From the NCBI RefSeq assembly GCF_001298675.1, contig NZ_CYIG01000002.1, positions 95,865 to 159,864 on the forward strand: DNA of 64,000 nucleotides, written 5' to 3'. This DNA comes from Paenacidovorax caeni. Lineage in GTDB: Bacteria > Pseudomonadota > Gammaproteobacteria > Burkholderiales > Burkholderiaceae_C. Each line of letters opens with the position of its first letter. Position 1 is the first letter of the stretch. The translations under genes and the position numbers were made by a program. The notes under the pieces are model-generated. The model did not search any database. It was not told the DNA's origin and worked only from the letters and a program-made list of their open reading frames with translations. Positions 35,896 through 44,350 of this stretch are shown here, in pieces.

Positions 35896-37155
35896 TCAGA
35901 CCGCTGCCGCGGTCACCGGCAAGCGGACACCGGTCGGGGCGGCGGCACCTGCCACCAGTTCCCCCAGCAGGTCTGCAGTCGCAGCGCTGAGGGTCCATCC
36001 CAGGTGTCCATGGCCAGTGTTGTAGAAGACGTTGGCCTGGCGGCCACGCCCTACCTTCGGCATCATGTCCGGCATCATCGGGCGCAAGCCAGCCCAAGGC
36101 ACGACCTGCCGGGTGGACACGCCTGGGAAGCACTGCTGCACCCAGTCCACCAACGGCCGGATGCGATCAGCGCGGATGTCGCGGTTGACGCCATTGAACT
36201 CGGCGGTGCCTGCCACCCTGAAGCGGTCTTCACCCAAACGGCTGGTCACCAGCTTGGTCTCATCGTCCAGCAAGCTGACCGTGGGTGCGGCTCGGCGGCT
36301 GGCCTCGTCCAGCAAATTCACGGTAATGGAATAGCCCTTGACGGGGTACACATTCACCCGGTCGCCCAGTTGGCTGGCCAAAGCACGGCTGCCAACACCG
36401 GCACAAACCACCACGCCGTCATAGCTCTGCTCTGAGACGCCCTCGGGCCCTTTCAGTTCGATACGGGCTTCGCTGCCGTTGCTGCGCACCGACAGCACGT
36501 CCTGGCCGTACTGGCAGTTCACGCCCAGGCGCTCACAAGCCTGCGCCAAGCCCTGCGTGAACCGATGAATGTCGCCTGTGGAATCACTCTCGGTGTAGTA
36601 GCCGCCGTAGTAGCTACCCGCCAGCGTGGGCTCGATGGCCGAAATCTCCTGGGGCGTCACGGCCCTGCGTTCCAGGCCTCCGGCGGCCAGCAATTTCGAG
36701 ACGCGTCCGGCGTGTTCAAAGCCCTTGCGGTCGCGGTAGATGTGCAAGATGCCTTCGCGCCGGTGATCAAAAGCAATGCCCTCGGCCTCAGCCCAGGCGA
36801 ACAGGTGCTCGCGTGCGGCGATGGCCAGTCGGGCTGTCTCGACGGTGTTGGCTTCGTAGCGCGGAATGCTGGCAATGAACTCGGCGAACCAAGAGATCTT
36901 GTGCCAGCTGGGCCGTGGATTGACCAGCAACGGCGCATCACTGCGCAGCATCCATTTCAAGCCTTTCACAAGCGTCGAGGGATGCGTCCAGGTTTCGGCA
37001 TTGGAGGCAGAGAGCTGGCCACCGTTGGCGAACGATGTCTCCATTGCGGCGTAGCGATGCCGCTCCAGCAGGGTGACGGCGAAGCCGCGGCGGGCAAGGG
37101 CGTAGGCAGTGGTCACGCCAGTGATACCACCGCCGATAACGGCAAAACTCTTCAT
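35896..37155 (-). CDS. dadA: FAD-dependent D-amino acid dehydrogenase / glycine oxidase-like
   Basis: 419 residues from MKSFAVIGGGITGVTTAYAL, a DAO-fold flavoprotein with N-terminal dinucleotide-binding motif GGGITG. A DadA-type body follows (NGGQLSASNAETWTHPS, SWFAEFIASIPRYEANT, VVVCAGVGSRALASQLG). Near the C-terminus are PWAGLRPMMPDMMPKVGR and YNTGHGHLGWTLS. DadA oxidises D-alanine and other D-amino acids to keto acids plus ammonia. The tandem glycine riboswitch upstream suggests glycine as substrate or inducer. It is divergent from the intact ureD. An in-frame extension into the riboswitch is rejected as untranslated leader. Confidence 0.88.
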   Translation of the reverse strand: MKSFAVIGGGITGVTTAYALARRGFAVTLLERHRYAAMETSFANGGQLSASNAETWTHPSTLVKGLKWMLRSDAPLLVNPRPSWHKISWFAEFIASIPRYEANTVETARLAIAAREHLFAWAEAEGIAFDHRREGILHIYRDRKGFEHAGRVSKLLAAGGLERRAVTPQEISAIEPTLAGSYYGGYYTESDSTGDIHRFTQGLAQACERLGVNCQYGQDVLSVRSNGSEARIELKGPEGVSEQSYDGVVVCAGVGSRALASQLGDRVNVYPVKGYSITVNLLDEASRRAAPTVSLLDDETKLVTSRLGEDRFRVAGTAEFNGVNRDIRADRIRPLVDWVQQCFPGVSTRQVVPWAGLRPMMPDMMPKVGRGRQANVFYNTGHGHLGWTLSAATADLLGELVAGAAAPTGVRLPVTAAAV

Positions 37156-37204
37156 GGAAATACTCCAAACGTCGAGGGAAGACGAGGCCTGCAGCACACC
37201 ATGC

Positions 37205-37405
37205 ACGGCAGACGCCCCCTCTGTTTGGAGCCTGAGAGATTCACCCAGCGACGCATGCGTAGTGGGCTTGCTCCTGCGGCGGTTTTGGCGGACGAGGCCA
37301 AAACACTCTTCAGAGTTGTTGCAGCGAACCGGTCCTTTTGCCTGAGAGTTTCCGGGGCGGTTGCTCCTTCGGCGCCGCGGCATGCGCGGTCTCTCCCGGT
37401 TCGTG
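37205..37405 (-). promoter_or_regulatory. Tandem glycine riboswitch (gcvT motif)
   Basis: Read leftward, aptamer 1 (about 37402-37328) has GGGAGAGACC, GGCGCCGAAGGAGCAACCGC and AAACTCTCAGGCAAAAGGAC. Aptamer 2 (about 37322-37210) has TCTGAAGAGTG, CCGCAGGAGCAAGC, CTGGGTGAATCTCTCAGGC. Both carry the conserved GGAGCAA and CTCTCAGG elements with a short linker, the classic two-aptamer form. It ends about 50 bp before the dadA start, where TTGGAG may be the controlled ribosome site. It should switch the oxidase on when glycine is plentiful. Confidence 0.93.
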
Positions 37406-37527
37406 CGAAGTGAGCAGACTAGCAGAGCTGAGTAGTCAGAGGAAGGGGGGCAACCCTAGAGCCCCGCACATACCCGAGTGAGCCACTCGCGGTGCCAGCC
37501 CGGCGCACAACGGCCACATCCCAAGTT

Positions 37528-37543
37528 AGGCGCAAAACTTGCA
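37528..37543 (+). promoter_or_regulatory. Sigma-54 (-24/-12) promoter candidate, intact ureD
   Basis: AGGCGCAAAACTTGCA has GG-N10-GC with TTGCA at -12. It lies about 77 bp before the ureD ATG. Only a half-site resembling NtrC (GGTGC, 37491-37495) is seen upstream. Confidence 0.5.
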
Positions 37544-37619
37544 TGGTCTTGCAAATGCCGACCTATCACGCCCACCCGAGACTTACCCCGCACCCGTCCG
37601 ACGTGGCGTCCCGATACCC

Positions 37620-38450
37620 ATGAGCTGGCGCGCCTGCTTGGAGCTGCACTACAGCTTGGAATCAGCGCGCACCGTTGCCCGCTATCGCCATGACGGGCCG
37701 CTGCGCGTGCTGCGGAGCCTCTACCCCGAGGGCGACACCGTTTGCCACAACGTACTAGTCCATCCGCCGGGCGGCCTGGTGGGGGGCGACACGGTGGAGA
37801 CCCAGGTGTCGGTGGCGCCCGGCGCGCACGGTCTCGTCACCACACCCGGCGCCACCCGTTTCTACCGCTCATTGGGCGAGCCAGCCCGTCAGCGCGTGCA
37901 CGCCCGGCTGGAGGCTGGCGCACGGCTGGAGTGGCTGCCGCTGGAGGCCCTGGCCTATAACCAATGCCAGGCTGAAAACCGTGCCGTGTTTGATCTTGCC
38001 CCCGGTGCCGAACTGCTGGGCTGGGATATCACCGCGCTGGGCCTGCCCGCGGCAGACCAGCCTTTTGCGCAGGGCTGCTTCACGCAGCATCTGGAGGTGC
38101 CGGGCGTCTGGCTGGAGCAGGGCCGCATCGCGGCCGACGACCTTCGGCTGCTCAATAGCCCGCTGGGCCTGGCCGGCCAGCGCTGCCTGGCCACGCTTTT
38201 CTTCATGGCAGGCACGCCAATCGAGCGCCAGCGCCGCGACGTCGCGCTCGACGCTGTGCGCCGGGTGATCGACGCGCATCCCTTGCGACTCAGCGCCGGT
38301 GCTACCAGCCCGCATCCACAGGTGCTGGTGCTGCGGGTACTGGCACCGCTGGTTGAACCGGTACTGGAGCTGTTGCGCCCGGCCCGTGCAGCGTGGCGCC
38401 AGGCACTGTGGCAGATGGACGCTGTGGCACCTCGGGTCTGGGCGACCTGA
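37620..38450 (+). CDS. ureD: Urease accessory protein UreD, intact
   Basis: 276 residues from MSWRACLELHYS. UreD (UreH) forms the UreDFG scaffold that delivers nickel to apo-urease. Family motifs are present: [51 protein letters not shown] and RLEWLPLEALAYNQCQAEN. It stands alone, 16 kb from ureABC and next to a leftward two-component pair. Because the copy at 35321 is destroyed, it is the only complete ureD in the window and is presumably needed for urease maturation. Its divergence from the remnant suggests separate ancestry. Confidence 0.94.
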   Translation: MSWRACLELHYSLESARTVARYRHDGPLRVLRSLYPEGDTVCHNVLVHPPGGLVGGDTVETQVSVAPGAHGLVTTPGATRFYRSLGEPARQRVHARLEAGARLEWLPLEALAYNQCQAENRAVFDLAPGAELLGWDITALGLPAADQPFAQGCFTQHLEVPGVWLEQGRIAADDLRLLNSPLGLAGQRCLATLFFMAGTPIERQRRDVALDAVRRVIDAHPLRLSAGATSPHPQVLVLRVLAPLVEPVLELLRPARAAWRQALWQMDAVAPRVWAT

Positions 38451-38496
38451 GCTTGTAGCGGCACGATGCGACCGATGGAGCTCCGAACTCCCCGGC

Positions 38497-39408
38497 TCAG
38501 GCGTCCTGCAACAGGCTGCTCGCGATCGCCGCAGCCGCCGTGCGTGTTTCCACCCCGAGCTTCTCGAAGATGTGCTCCAGGTGTTTGTTCACCGTGCGCG
38601 GGCTCATGCCGAGGATGTCGGCAATGTCGCGATTGGTCTTACCCTTGGCGAGCCAGGACAGCACCTCGGTCTCACGCGGCGTGAGGACTGCACCGCTCAG
38701 GCGTTTGTGTGCTGCATTCACTGCCGGACCGCCCTGGCGCAACAGGATCATGGTCTCGCCGGGGCCGGTCTGCCCTAGGTATTGGGCCTGCAACTGACTG
38801 CCGTTGGGCAGCGGGGTCAGTGTCTCGCCCTGCGTGATGGCAGCCTGCAACCAGCCCTTTAGCGGCGTCACGTCGTCCTGCGGGCCCAGCGCTTCTTCCA
38901 GCCAGTGCATGGCCTGCGGCGAACGCCAGGCGATGCGACCCTGGCTGTCGAGCAACACTACACCGAGTCCGGCCACATCCACCGCCTCGCGAGCCAGCCG
39001 GCTGACATGCGCATTGCGCAGGTGCGTGGCCAAGCGTGCCAGCACCTCAGGAATCTTCAGCGGTTTGACCACATAGTCCACTCCGCCGCTGGCAAACCCT
39101 TCCACGATCTGCTCGGTTTCGGCCAAGCCAGTCATGAAAATCACCGGCACGTGAGCCCAGGAGGGTTCGGACTTGAGGCGGCGGCACAGAGCGAAACCGT
39201 TCTCGCCCGGCATGATGGCGTCGAGCAGCACGGCGTCGGGCACCGCCATCTCGAAACGTTCCAGCGCCTCGATGGCGTCGCGCGCCACCAGCACGGTGTA
39301 GCCTTCGATTGCCAGCGCATCGCAAAGCATGCGCAGGGTGTCGGGCGCGTCGTCCACCACCAGCACGACGCTGGAGACTGCAGGCGGCATGACGGGTTCA
39401 GCTTTCAT
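38497..39408 (-). CDS. NarL/FixJ-type response regulator with central PAS-like region
   Basis: 303 residues. The receiver domain (about 13-130) has VVDDAPD, phospho-acceptor Asp63 in AVLLDAIMPGENG and lysine in VDYVVKPL. The middle (about 140-235) has a PAS-like pattern (VAGLGVVLLDSQGRIAWRSP). The C-terminal LuxR-type helix-turn-helix is LTPRETEVLSWLAKGKTNRDIA followed by LGMSPRTVNKHLEHIFEKLGV. It overlaps the kinase gene by 11 bp, so the pair is coupled. It is the likely reader of the palindrome upstream of the divergent amide operon. Confidence 0.93.
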   Translation of the reverse strand: MKAEPVMPPAVSSVVLVVDDAPDTLRMLCDALAIEGYTVLVARDAIEALERFEMAVPDAVLLDAIMPGENGFALCRRLKSEPSWAHVPVIFMTGLAETEQIVEGFASGGVDYVVKPLKIPEVLARLATHLRNAHVSRLAREAVDVAGLGVVLLDSQGRIAWRSPQAMHWLEEALGPQDDVTPLKGWLQAAITQGETLTPLPNGSQLQAQYLGQTGPGETMILLRQGGPAVNAAHKRLSGAVLTPRETEVLSWLAKGKTNRDIADILGMSPRTVNKHLEHIFEKLGVETRTAAAAIASSLLQDA

Positions 39409-42400
39409 CTTCGGTTTCTTTCAGGCGTTCGATCAAGGCAGAGAAGTCAAAACGGTCCACGTGCACCGTCAGGCTTTGCAGCACTTCCGCAATCGCCGGC
39501 TCCTGCTCGGCAGTGCTTCGCAGCAGGCTGCGCAAGCCACTGGCATTGCCCATGCGAGCCAGGCCGATCAGACTGTGGCGCAGCTCATCGGGCAGTGGCA
39601 ACTTGTCTGCCGACTCCCGCTTCACCGATGGGACTTGAGGGGTGTGCGGCAGGTTGTGCTCGTGCACCCACTCCAGCTGCAGGACCCGCGCCAGCAGATC
39701 CAGCAGCTCGGACTCGATCACTGGCTTGCTCACAAAACCCTGGCAGCCAACGGCTTCCAGCAGCTCGGGTCGGTTCTCGAACGGGTCGGCCGAGACGAAG
39801 ATGATCGGCAAGTCGGGCCCGACATTGCTGCGGATGAGTTGCGCGGTCTGCCAGCCATTGAGGTCGTCCATGTTGATGTCGAGCAGTACCGCATCGGGTC
39901 TGTGCTGCTGCAAGATCTCCAGGCATTCGCGGCCGCTGGCTGCCTCGCGCATGCTGAAGCCCAGCGGCAGCAGCAGGCTGGCCAGCAGCTGCCGCTGGAT
40001 GGGCTGGTCGTCCACCACGAGCAAGGTGCGGCGAGGGTCGAGGTAGCCGACGATGGGACGCAGGTGGCGCAGGGTGCGTGCGACCGGGGCCTTGATCTCG
40101 CGCAAATACAGGCGCACGCTGAAGGTGCTGCCCTGGCCCACGGCGCTGCGCAGTGTGAGCTCACCGCCCATGAGGCTGGTGAGCAGACTGGTGATGGTCA
40201 GGCCCAGGCCGGTTCCCGCTTCGCTGGCACGCCGTCCGGCGCTGCCGCGCTCGAAGGGCTGGAAGATGCGCTCCTGGTCTTGCGGGGCGATACCGATGCC
40301 AGTGTCTTCCACCTCGAAACGCACCACTTCGTGTCGGCAGTCCACGCGCAGCACGACAGCACCCCGGTTGGTGAAGCGCACGGCGTTGCCCAGCAGGTTG
40401 ATGAGGATCTGGCGCAGGCGCTTGGCGTCGGCTTGCACCCAAGCGGGTACGCGGCCCTGGGTTTCGAGGCGGAACGCGAGGCCCTTGCCCTCGGCCTGGG
40501 GTTGCACCATGCGCGCGAGTTCGGAGAGGAATTCCTGGAAGGGCAGCGGCGCTGGGTCCAGCCTCAAGCGGCCGGCCTCGATGCGGGCCAGGTCCAGCAG
40601 GCCGTCGATCAGTGCGTGCATGTGCTGGCCGCTTTGCTGGATGGTCGTGACGGCCTCGCGCGCGCTGCCCTGAAGCTCGCCGCTGCGCAGCAGGATTTGC
40701 GAATAGCCCAGGATGCTGTTGAGGGGCGTGCGCAGCTCGTGCGTCATACCGGCCACGTAGCGCGTCTTGGCCTGACTCGCGTTCTCGGCCACCTCCTTGG
40801 CGCTTTGCAGCGCGGCGTCGGTGCGCTGGTGGGCGTCGATTTCCTTTTGCAGCAACTGGGTCTGTCGCTCAGATTCGTCGTGCGCCATGCGCCGGCTTTC
40901 GTTGGCCAGCACCAGCCACCAGGCCCACACCGCGGCCAGTAAAGCAAGCAGCGAAAACACTTTGACAAAGGGGCCACGCAACGCGTCAGGCGGCGCGGCC
41001 AGGCTCTCCTGCATGTAGACCACACCCAGCACAAAGGCCATGACGGCGCAAAGGGAGAGGAAGACCGTGAAGTACTGGCCGACGCGGAAGTTGAAGCGGT
41101 TGTTCAGGCTGGGGGGCAGGATGGCTGCGAGCGCGGCGCGCACCTGGTCAGCCGCGCGCGCCTGGGTCTTGCAGCGATCATGGCAGCGTGATTCGATCGA
41201 ACAGCACAGCGAGCAGATCGGCGCACCGTAGGCCGGGCAGGCAGCCATGTCGGTGCTCTCGAACGGGTTTTCGCAGACGCTGCAGCGCACGAGTTCACCG
41301 ACCTGCCAGGGCGAAGGATCGCGGCGCGCAAGGTAGTAGCGCCCCCGGGTGGCCCAGGCCAGTAGCGGCGCCGTGACCATGGCGGTGAAAAGCGCGATGA
41401 AGGGCGCGAAGGCGGCCGCGTATTCGCCCAGCCAGCCAAAGTGGGCCACGACCGCGAGCACCACGGCCAGTCCCATCGCACCCAGGCCCACGGGGTTGAT
41501 GTCGTAGAGGTAAGCGCGGCGGAACTCCACGCCCTTGGGGCTCAGGCCCAGCGGCTTGCTGATGACCAGGTCCGCCACCAGCGCGCCCACCCAGGCGATG
41601 GCCACGTTGGCGTACAGGCCCAGCACACGCTCGAGCGCGCCGAAGACGCCCAGCGTCATGAGCAGCATGGCGATGATGACGTTGAACACCAGCCAGACCA
41701 CGCGGCCCGGGTGGCTGCGCGTGAGCCGCGCGAAGAAGTTGCTCCATGCCAGTGATCCGGCATAGGCGTTGGTGACGTTGATCTTGACCTGCGAGATCAC
41801 CACGAACAGCACCGTGAGCAGCAGCGCAGCCGTTGGGTCGCTCAGTGAGCGCAGGTAGCCCACCAGGTACATCTGCGTGGGCTCTGCAGCGTGCAGCGGC
41901 GATGTGCCGTACTGCAGCGCGACGAAGGCCAGAAAGGCCCCGCCCAGCATCTTGAGCATGCCCGGAAAGATCCAGCCCGGGCCCGCCACGAGCACTGCGC
42001 CCCACCAGCGCCAGCGGTTGGCCGAGGTGCGTGCAGGCATGAAGCGCAGGTAGTCCACCTGCTCGCCGATCTGCAGCACGAGCGCGAAGGTCACCGCGGC
42101 GGCAGCGCCGAACATCAGCGGCTCGAAGTCGCTGCTGCCCGAGGTCAGTCCGGACAGGCCCGTGAACTGAACGTAGAAATCGGGCTGGGCCAGCGCGAAC
42201 CATGCGAAGGGCCACAGCAACAGCACCACCCACAGCGGCTGGGTCCAGGTCTGCAGGCGGGAGATGAAGGTGATGCCGTGCAGCACCATGGGGATGATGA
42301 CCAGCGAGGACAGCACGTAGCACCACACCAGCGGCCAGTCCAGCACCAGCTGCAGCGCCTGCGCCATGATGGCCGCCTCCAGGGCGAAGAAGATGAAGGT

Positions 42401-42778
42401 GAAGCTGGCGTAGATGAGCGAGGTGACGGTAGAGCCCAGGTAGCCAAAGCCAGCGCCGCGCGTGAGCAGATCCATGTCCAGCCCATAGCGTGCCGCATAG
42501 ACGGCAATGGGCAGACCCGTGAGGAAGGTGACCAGGCCCATGACCAGGATAGCCCAGAGCGCGTTGGAAAAGCCGTAGTTCAGCGCGATGGCGCCGCCGA
42601 TGGCCTCCAGCGCCAGAAAGGACATGCCGCCAAAGGCTGTGCTGGCCACGCGCAGCTCGCTCCATTTGCGTGCACTCTGGGGCGTGTAGCGCAGCGCGTA
42701 GTCCTCCAGCGTCTCGTTGGCTACCCAGGAGTTGTAGTCGCGGCGGATGCGAAAGATCTTTTGTGGTGCGTGGTTCAT
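39398..42778 (-). CDS. NCS1 permease-histidine kinase-receiver fusion
   Basis: About 1126 residues. Residues 1-485 form a complete NCS1 (cytosine/purine/allantoin) permease: YNSWVANETLEDYALRYTP at the start, then about twelve membrane segments, including SQVKINVTNAYAGSLAWSNFF. Residues about 496-536 are a Cys-rich cluster (CSVCENPF, then CPAYGAPICSLCC, then CHDRC), probably a zinc site. Two more membrane segments (about 565-645) and a coiled linker follow. HisKA has the H-box GMTHELRTPLNSILG (about 680), HATPase_c has LINLLGNAVRFTNRG and GTGLGLTI, and a receiver domain has VLLDINMDDLNGW. The start at MNHAPQK is preferred over one seven codons upstream. Probably senses an amide or related solute through its permease part. 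Confidence 0.92.
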   Translation of the reverse strand: MNHAPQKIFRIRRDYNSWVANETLEDYALRYTPQSARKWSELRVASTAFGGMSFLALEAIGGAIALNYGFSNALWAILVMGLVTFLTGLPIAVYAARYGLDMDLLTRGAGFGYLGSTVTSLIYASFTFIFFALEAAIMAQALQLVLDWPLVWCYVLSSLVIIPMVLHGITFISRLQTWTQPLWVVLLLWPFAWFALAQPDFYVQFTGLSGLTSGSSDFEPLMFGAAAAVTFALVLQIGEQVDYLRFMPARTSANRWRWWGAVLVAGPGWIFPGMLKMLGGAFLAFVALQYGTSPLHAAEPTQMYLVGYLRSLSDPTAALLLTVLFVVISQVKINVTNAYAGSLAWSNFFARLTRSHPGRVVWLVFNVIIAMLLMTLGVFGALERVLGLYANVAIAWVGALVADLVISKPLGLSPKGVEFRRAYLYDINPVGLGAMGLAVVLAVVAHFGWLGEYAAAFAPFIALFTAMVTAPLLAWATRGRYYLARRDPSPWQVGELVRCSVCENPFESTDMAACPAYGAPICSLCCSIESRCHDRCKTQARAADQVRAALAAILPPSLNNRFNFRVGQYFTVFLSLCAVMAFVLGVVYMQESLAAPPDALRGPFVKVFSLLALLAAVWAWWLVLANESRRMAHDESERQTQLLQKEIDAHQRTDAALQSAKEVAENASQAKTRYVAGMTHELRTPLNSILGYSQILLRSGELQGSAREAVTTIQQSGQHMHALIDGLLDLARIEAGRLRLDPAPLPFQEFLSELARMVQPQAEGKGLAFRLETQGRVPAWVQADAKRLRQILINLLGNAVRFTNRGAVVLRVDCRHEVVRFEVEDTGIGIAPQDQERIFQPFERGSAGRRASEAGTGLGLTITSLLTSLMGGELTLRSAVGQGSTFSVRLYLREIKAPVARTLRHLRPIVGYLDPRRTLLVVDDQPIQRQLLASLLLPLGFSMREAASGRECLEILQQHRPDAVLLDINMDDLNGWQTAQLIRSNVGPDLPIIFVSADPFENRPELLEAVGCQGFVSKPVIESELLDLLARVLQLEWVHEHNLPHTPQVPSVKRESADKLPLPDELRHSLIGLARMGNASGLRSLLRSTAEQEPAIAEVLQSLTVHVDRFDFSALIERLKETEDES

Positions 42779-42798
42779 GCCTGCGCTTTTTTGGTGCA

Positions 42799-42819
42799 TG
42801 CACTGTCAATACCAGTGCA
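42799..42819. promoter_or_regulatory. Inverted repeat near the kinase start
   Basis: Arms TGCACTG and CAGTGCA are separated by seven bases (TCAATAC). It lies just upstream of the kinase start codon, in the divergent control region, and could be an operator for the two-component pair. No clear -10 follows it on the minus strand. Confidence 0.4.
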
Positions 42820-42857
42820 CAAGCAAGAACCGTACTCAGGGGTGTGCGCAGCCCGCG

Positions 42858-42873
42858 TACGTCAATTGACGTA
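42858..42873 (+). promoter_or_regulatory. Perfect 16-bp palindrome, probable FixJ/NarL-type activator site
   Basis: TACGTCAATTGACGTA is fully symmetric. Downstream, CCTAAT (42895-42900) could be a -10 element, which places the palindrome centre near -41, the usual place for an activator that replaces the -35 element. No good -35 is present. It lies between the divergent kinase gene and the amide-transport operon. Confidence 0.6.
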
Positions 42874-42982
42874 TGGGCCGTGGAGAGGGTTGTCCCTAAT
42901 CTCAAGGCCGTGGTGACGCCGTGTCGCCCAGCACCTCCCGCAGGTGTTCTTGGTTCCCAACTCTTCTCTTCAGGAGTGCCCC

Positions 42983-44260
42983 ATGAAAGACCAGACCGAT
43001 CCGTCCCTGCTTCACCCGTCTGCTGCCGCCGACCTTCAGCGCCGCCGCCTTCTGCAGGCCATGGGCGCCATGTCCGTGGTCGGTCTACCCGGCATAGCCA
43101 TGGCCCAGCAGTTCCCCACCGCCAAAGTCAACACGACCAAGCTCGCCGTGACCGACACCGAGGTGGTGGTAGGCCAGTTGCACTCGTCTTCCGGCACCAT
43201 GGCCATCTCTGAAACCGGTTCCATCCAGGCCGAGCAGTTGGCCATTGACCAGATTAACGCCATGGGTGGCATCCTGGGCCGCAAGATCCGCGTCATCAAG
43301 GAAGACGGCGCCTCCGACTGGCCAACCTTCGCCGAAAAGTCGAAGAAGCTGCTGGTCAACGACCATGTGGCCGCGGTCTTCGGTTGCTGGACCAGCGCCT
43401 CGCGCAAGGCCGTGCTGCCGATCTTCGAGAAGGAAAACGGCCTGCTGTACTACCCCACCTTCTACGAAGGCCTGGAGCAGTCCAAGAACGTGATCTACAC
43501 CGGCCAGGAAGCCACACAGCAGATCATCTACGGTCTGGACTGGGGCGCGAAGGAGAAGAAGGCCAAGACCTTCTTCCTGGTCGGCTCGGACTACATCTGG
43601 CCGCGTACCTCGATGAAGATCGCGCGCAAGCACATCGAGAGCGTGGCCAAACTGGGCAAGGTGGTCGGCGAGGAGTACTACCCGCTGGGCAACACCAACT
43701 TCAACTCACTGATCAACAAGATCAAGGTTGCCAAGCCGGACTGCATCTTCGCAGCCGTGGTGGGCGGCTCCAACGTGGCGTTCTACAAGCAGCTGAAGGC
43801 CGCCGGCATCACTGGCGACAAGCAGTTCCTGCTGACGCTGTCGGTCACCGAAGATGAGATGACGGGCGTGGGCGGCGAAAACTTCGCCGGCTTCTACAGC
43901 TCGATGAAGTACTTCCAGACCCTGGACAACGAGAACAACAAGAAGTTCGTCGAAGCCTTCAAGGCCAAGTACGGCAAGGACGCCGTCATCGGCGACGTCA
44001 CGCAGGCGGGCTACCTGGGTCCCTGGCTGTGGAAAGCCGCCGTCGAGAAGGCGGGCAGTTTCGACGTTGACAAGGTGGTGGCCGCCTCGCCAGGCATCGA
44101 GCTCAAAACCGCACCCGAAGGCTATGTCAAGGTGCACCAGAACCACCACCTGTGGAGCAAATCGCGCATCGCCCTGGGCAACAAGGACGGCACCTTCAAG
44201 GTGGTGTCCGAATCGCCCAACCTGATCGAGCCCGATCCGTTCCCGAAGGGCTATCAGTAA
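42983..44260 (+). CDS. urtA: Urea/short-chain amide ABC transporter, binding protein (UrtA/FmdD family)
   Basis: 425 residues. A twin-arginine-like export signal ([18 protein letters not shown], then PGIAMAQ) leads to a periplasmic binding protein of the HAAT type. Marker stretches are GQLHSSSGTMAISETGSI, EDGASDWPTFAEKSKKLL, VFGCWTSASRKAVLPIFE and GLLYYPTFYEGLEQSKNV, which align with UrtA. UrtA binds urea; the homologue FmdD of Methylophilus binds short amides and urea. Genes for formamidase and amidase follow, so amide uptake is the better guess. A Shine-Dalgarno CAGGAG precedes the ATG. First gene of a long operon behind the palindrome. Confidence 0.9.
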   Translation: MKDQTDPSLLHPSAAADLQRRRLLQAMGAMSVVGLPGIAMAQQFPTAKVNTTKLAVTDTEVVVGQLHSSSGTMAISETGSIQAEQLAIDQINAMGGILGRKIRVIKEDGASDWPTFAEKSKKLLVNDHVAAVFGCWTSASRKAVLPIFEKENGLLYYPTFYEGLEQSKNVIYTGQEATQQIIYGLDWGAKEKKAKTFFLVGSDYIWPRTSMKIARKHIESVAKLGKVVGEEYYPLGNTNFNSLINKIKVAKPDCIFAAVVGGSNVAFYKQLKAAGITGDKQFLLTLSVTEDEMTGVGGENFAGFYSSMKYFQTLDNENNKKFVEAFKAKYGKDAVIGDVTQAGYLGPWLWKAAVEKAGSFDVDKVVAASPGIELKTAPEGYVKVHQNHHLWSKSRIALGNKDGTFKVVSESPNLIEPDPFPKGYQ

Positions 44261-44350
44261 GCAGGAATCCCCGCGAGGGGGTGCCGGTGGCGGCCATGGT
44301 TGCAGCAACGGATGGCCGCCACCCTTGTTCTCAGACAGACAGGTGACGCC

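Noticed and set aside
39329..40942. 537-codon plus-strand ORF opposite the kinase part of the fusion gene
   Set aside because: Shadow of the histidine kinase frame; Gln/His/Leu-rich sequence without domains.
44261..44350. Separate small gene between the binding protein and the UrtB-type permease
   Set aside because: The open frame there is a continuation into the leader of the permease; the AGGTG site and normal UrtB start place the gene at 44351.
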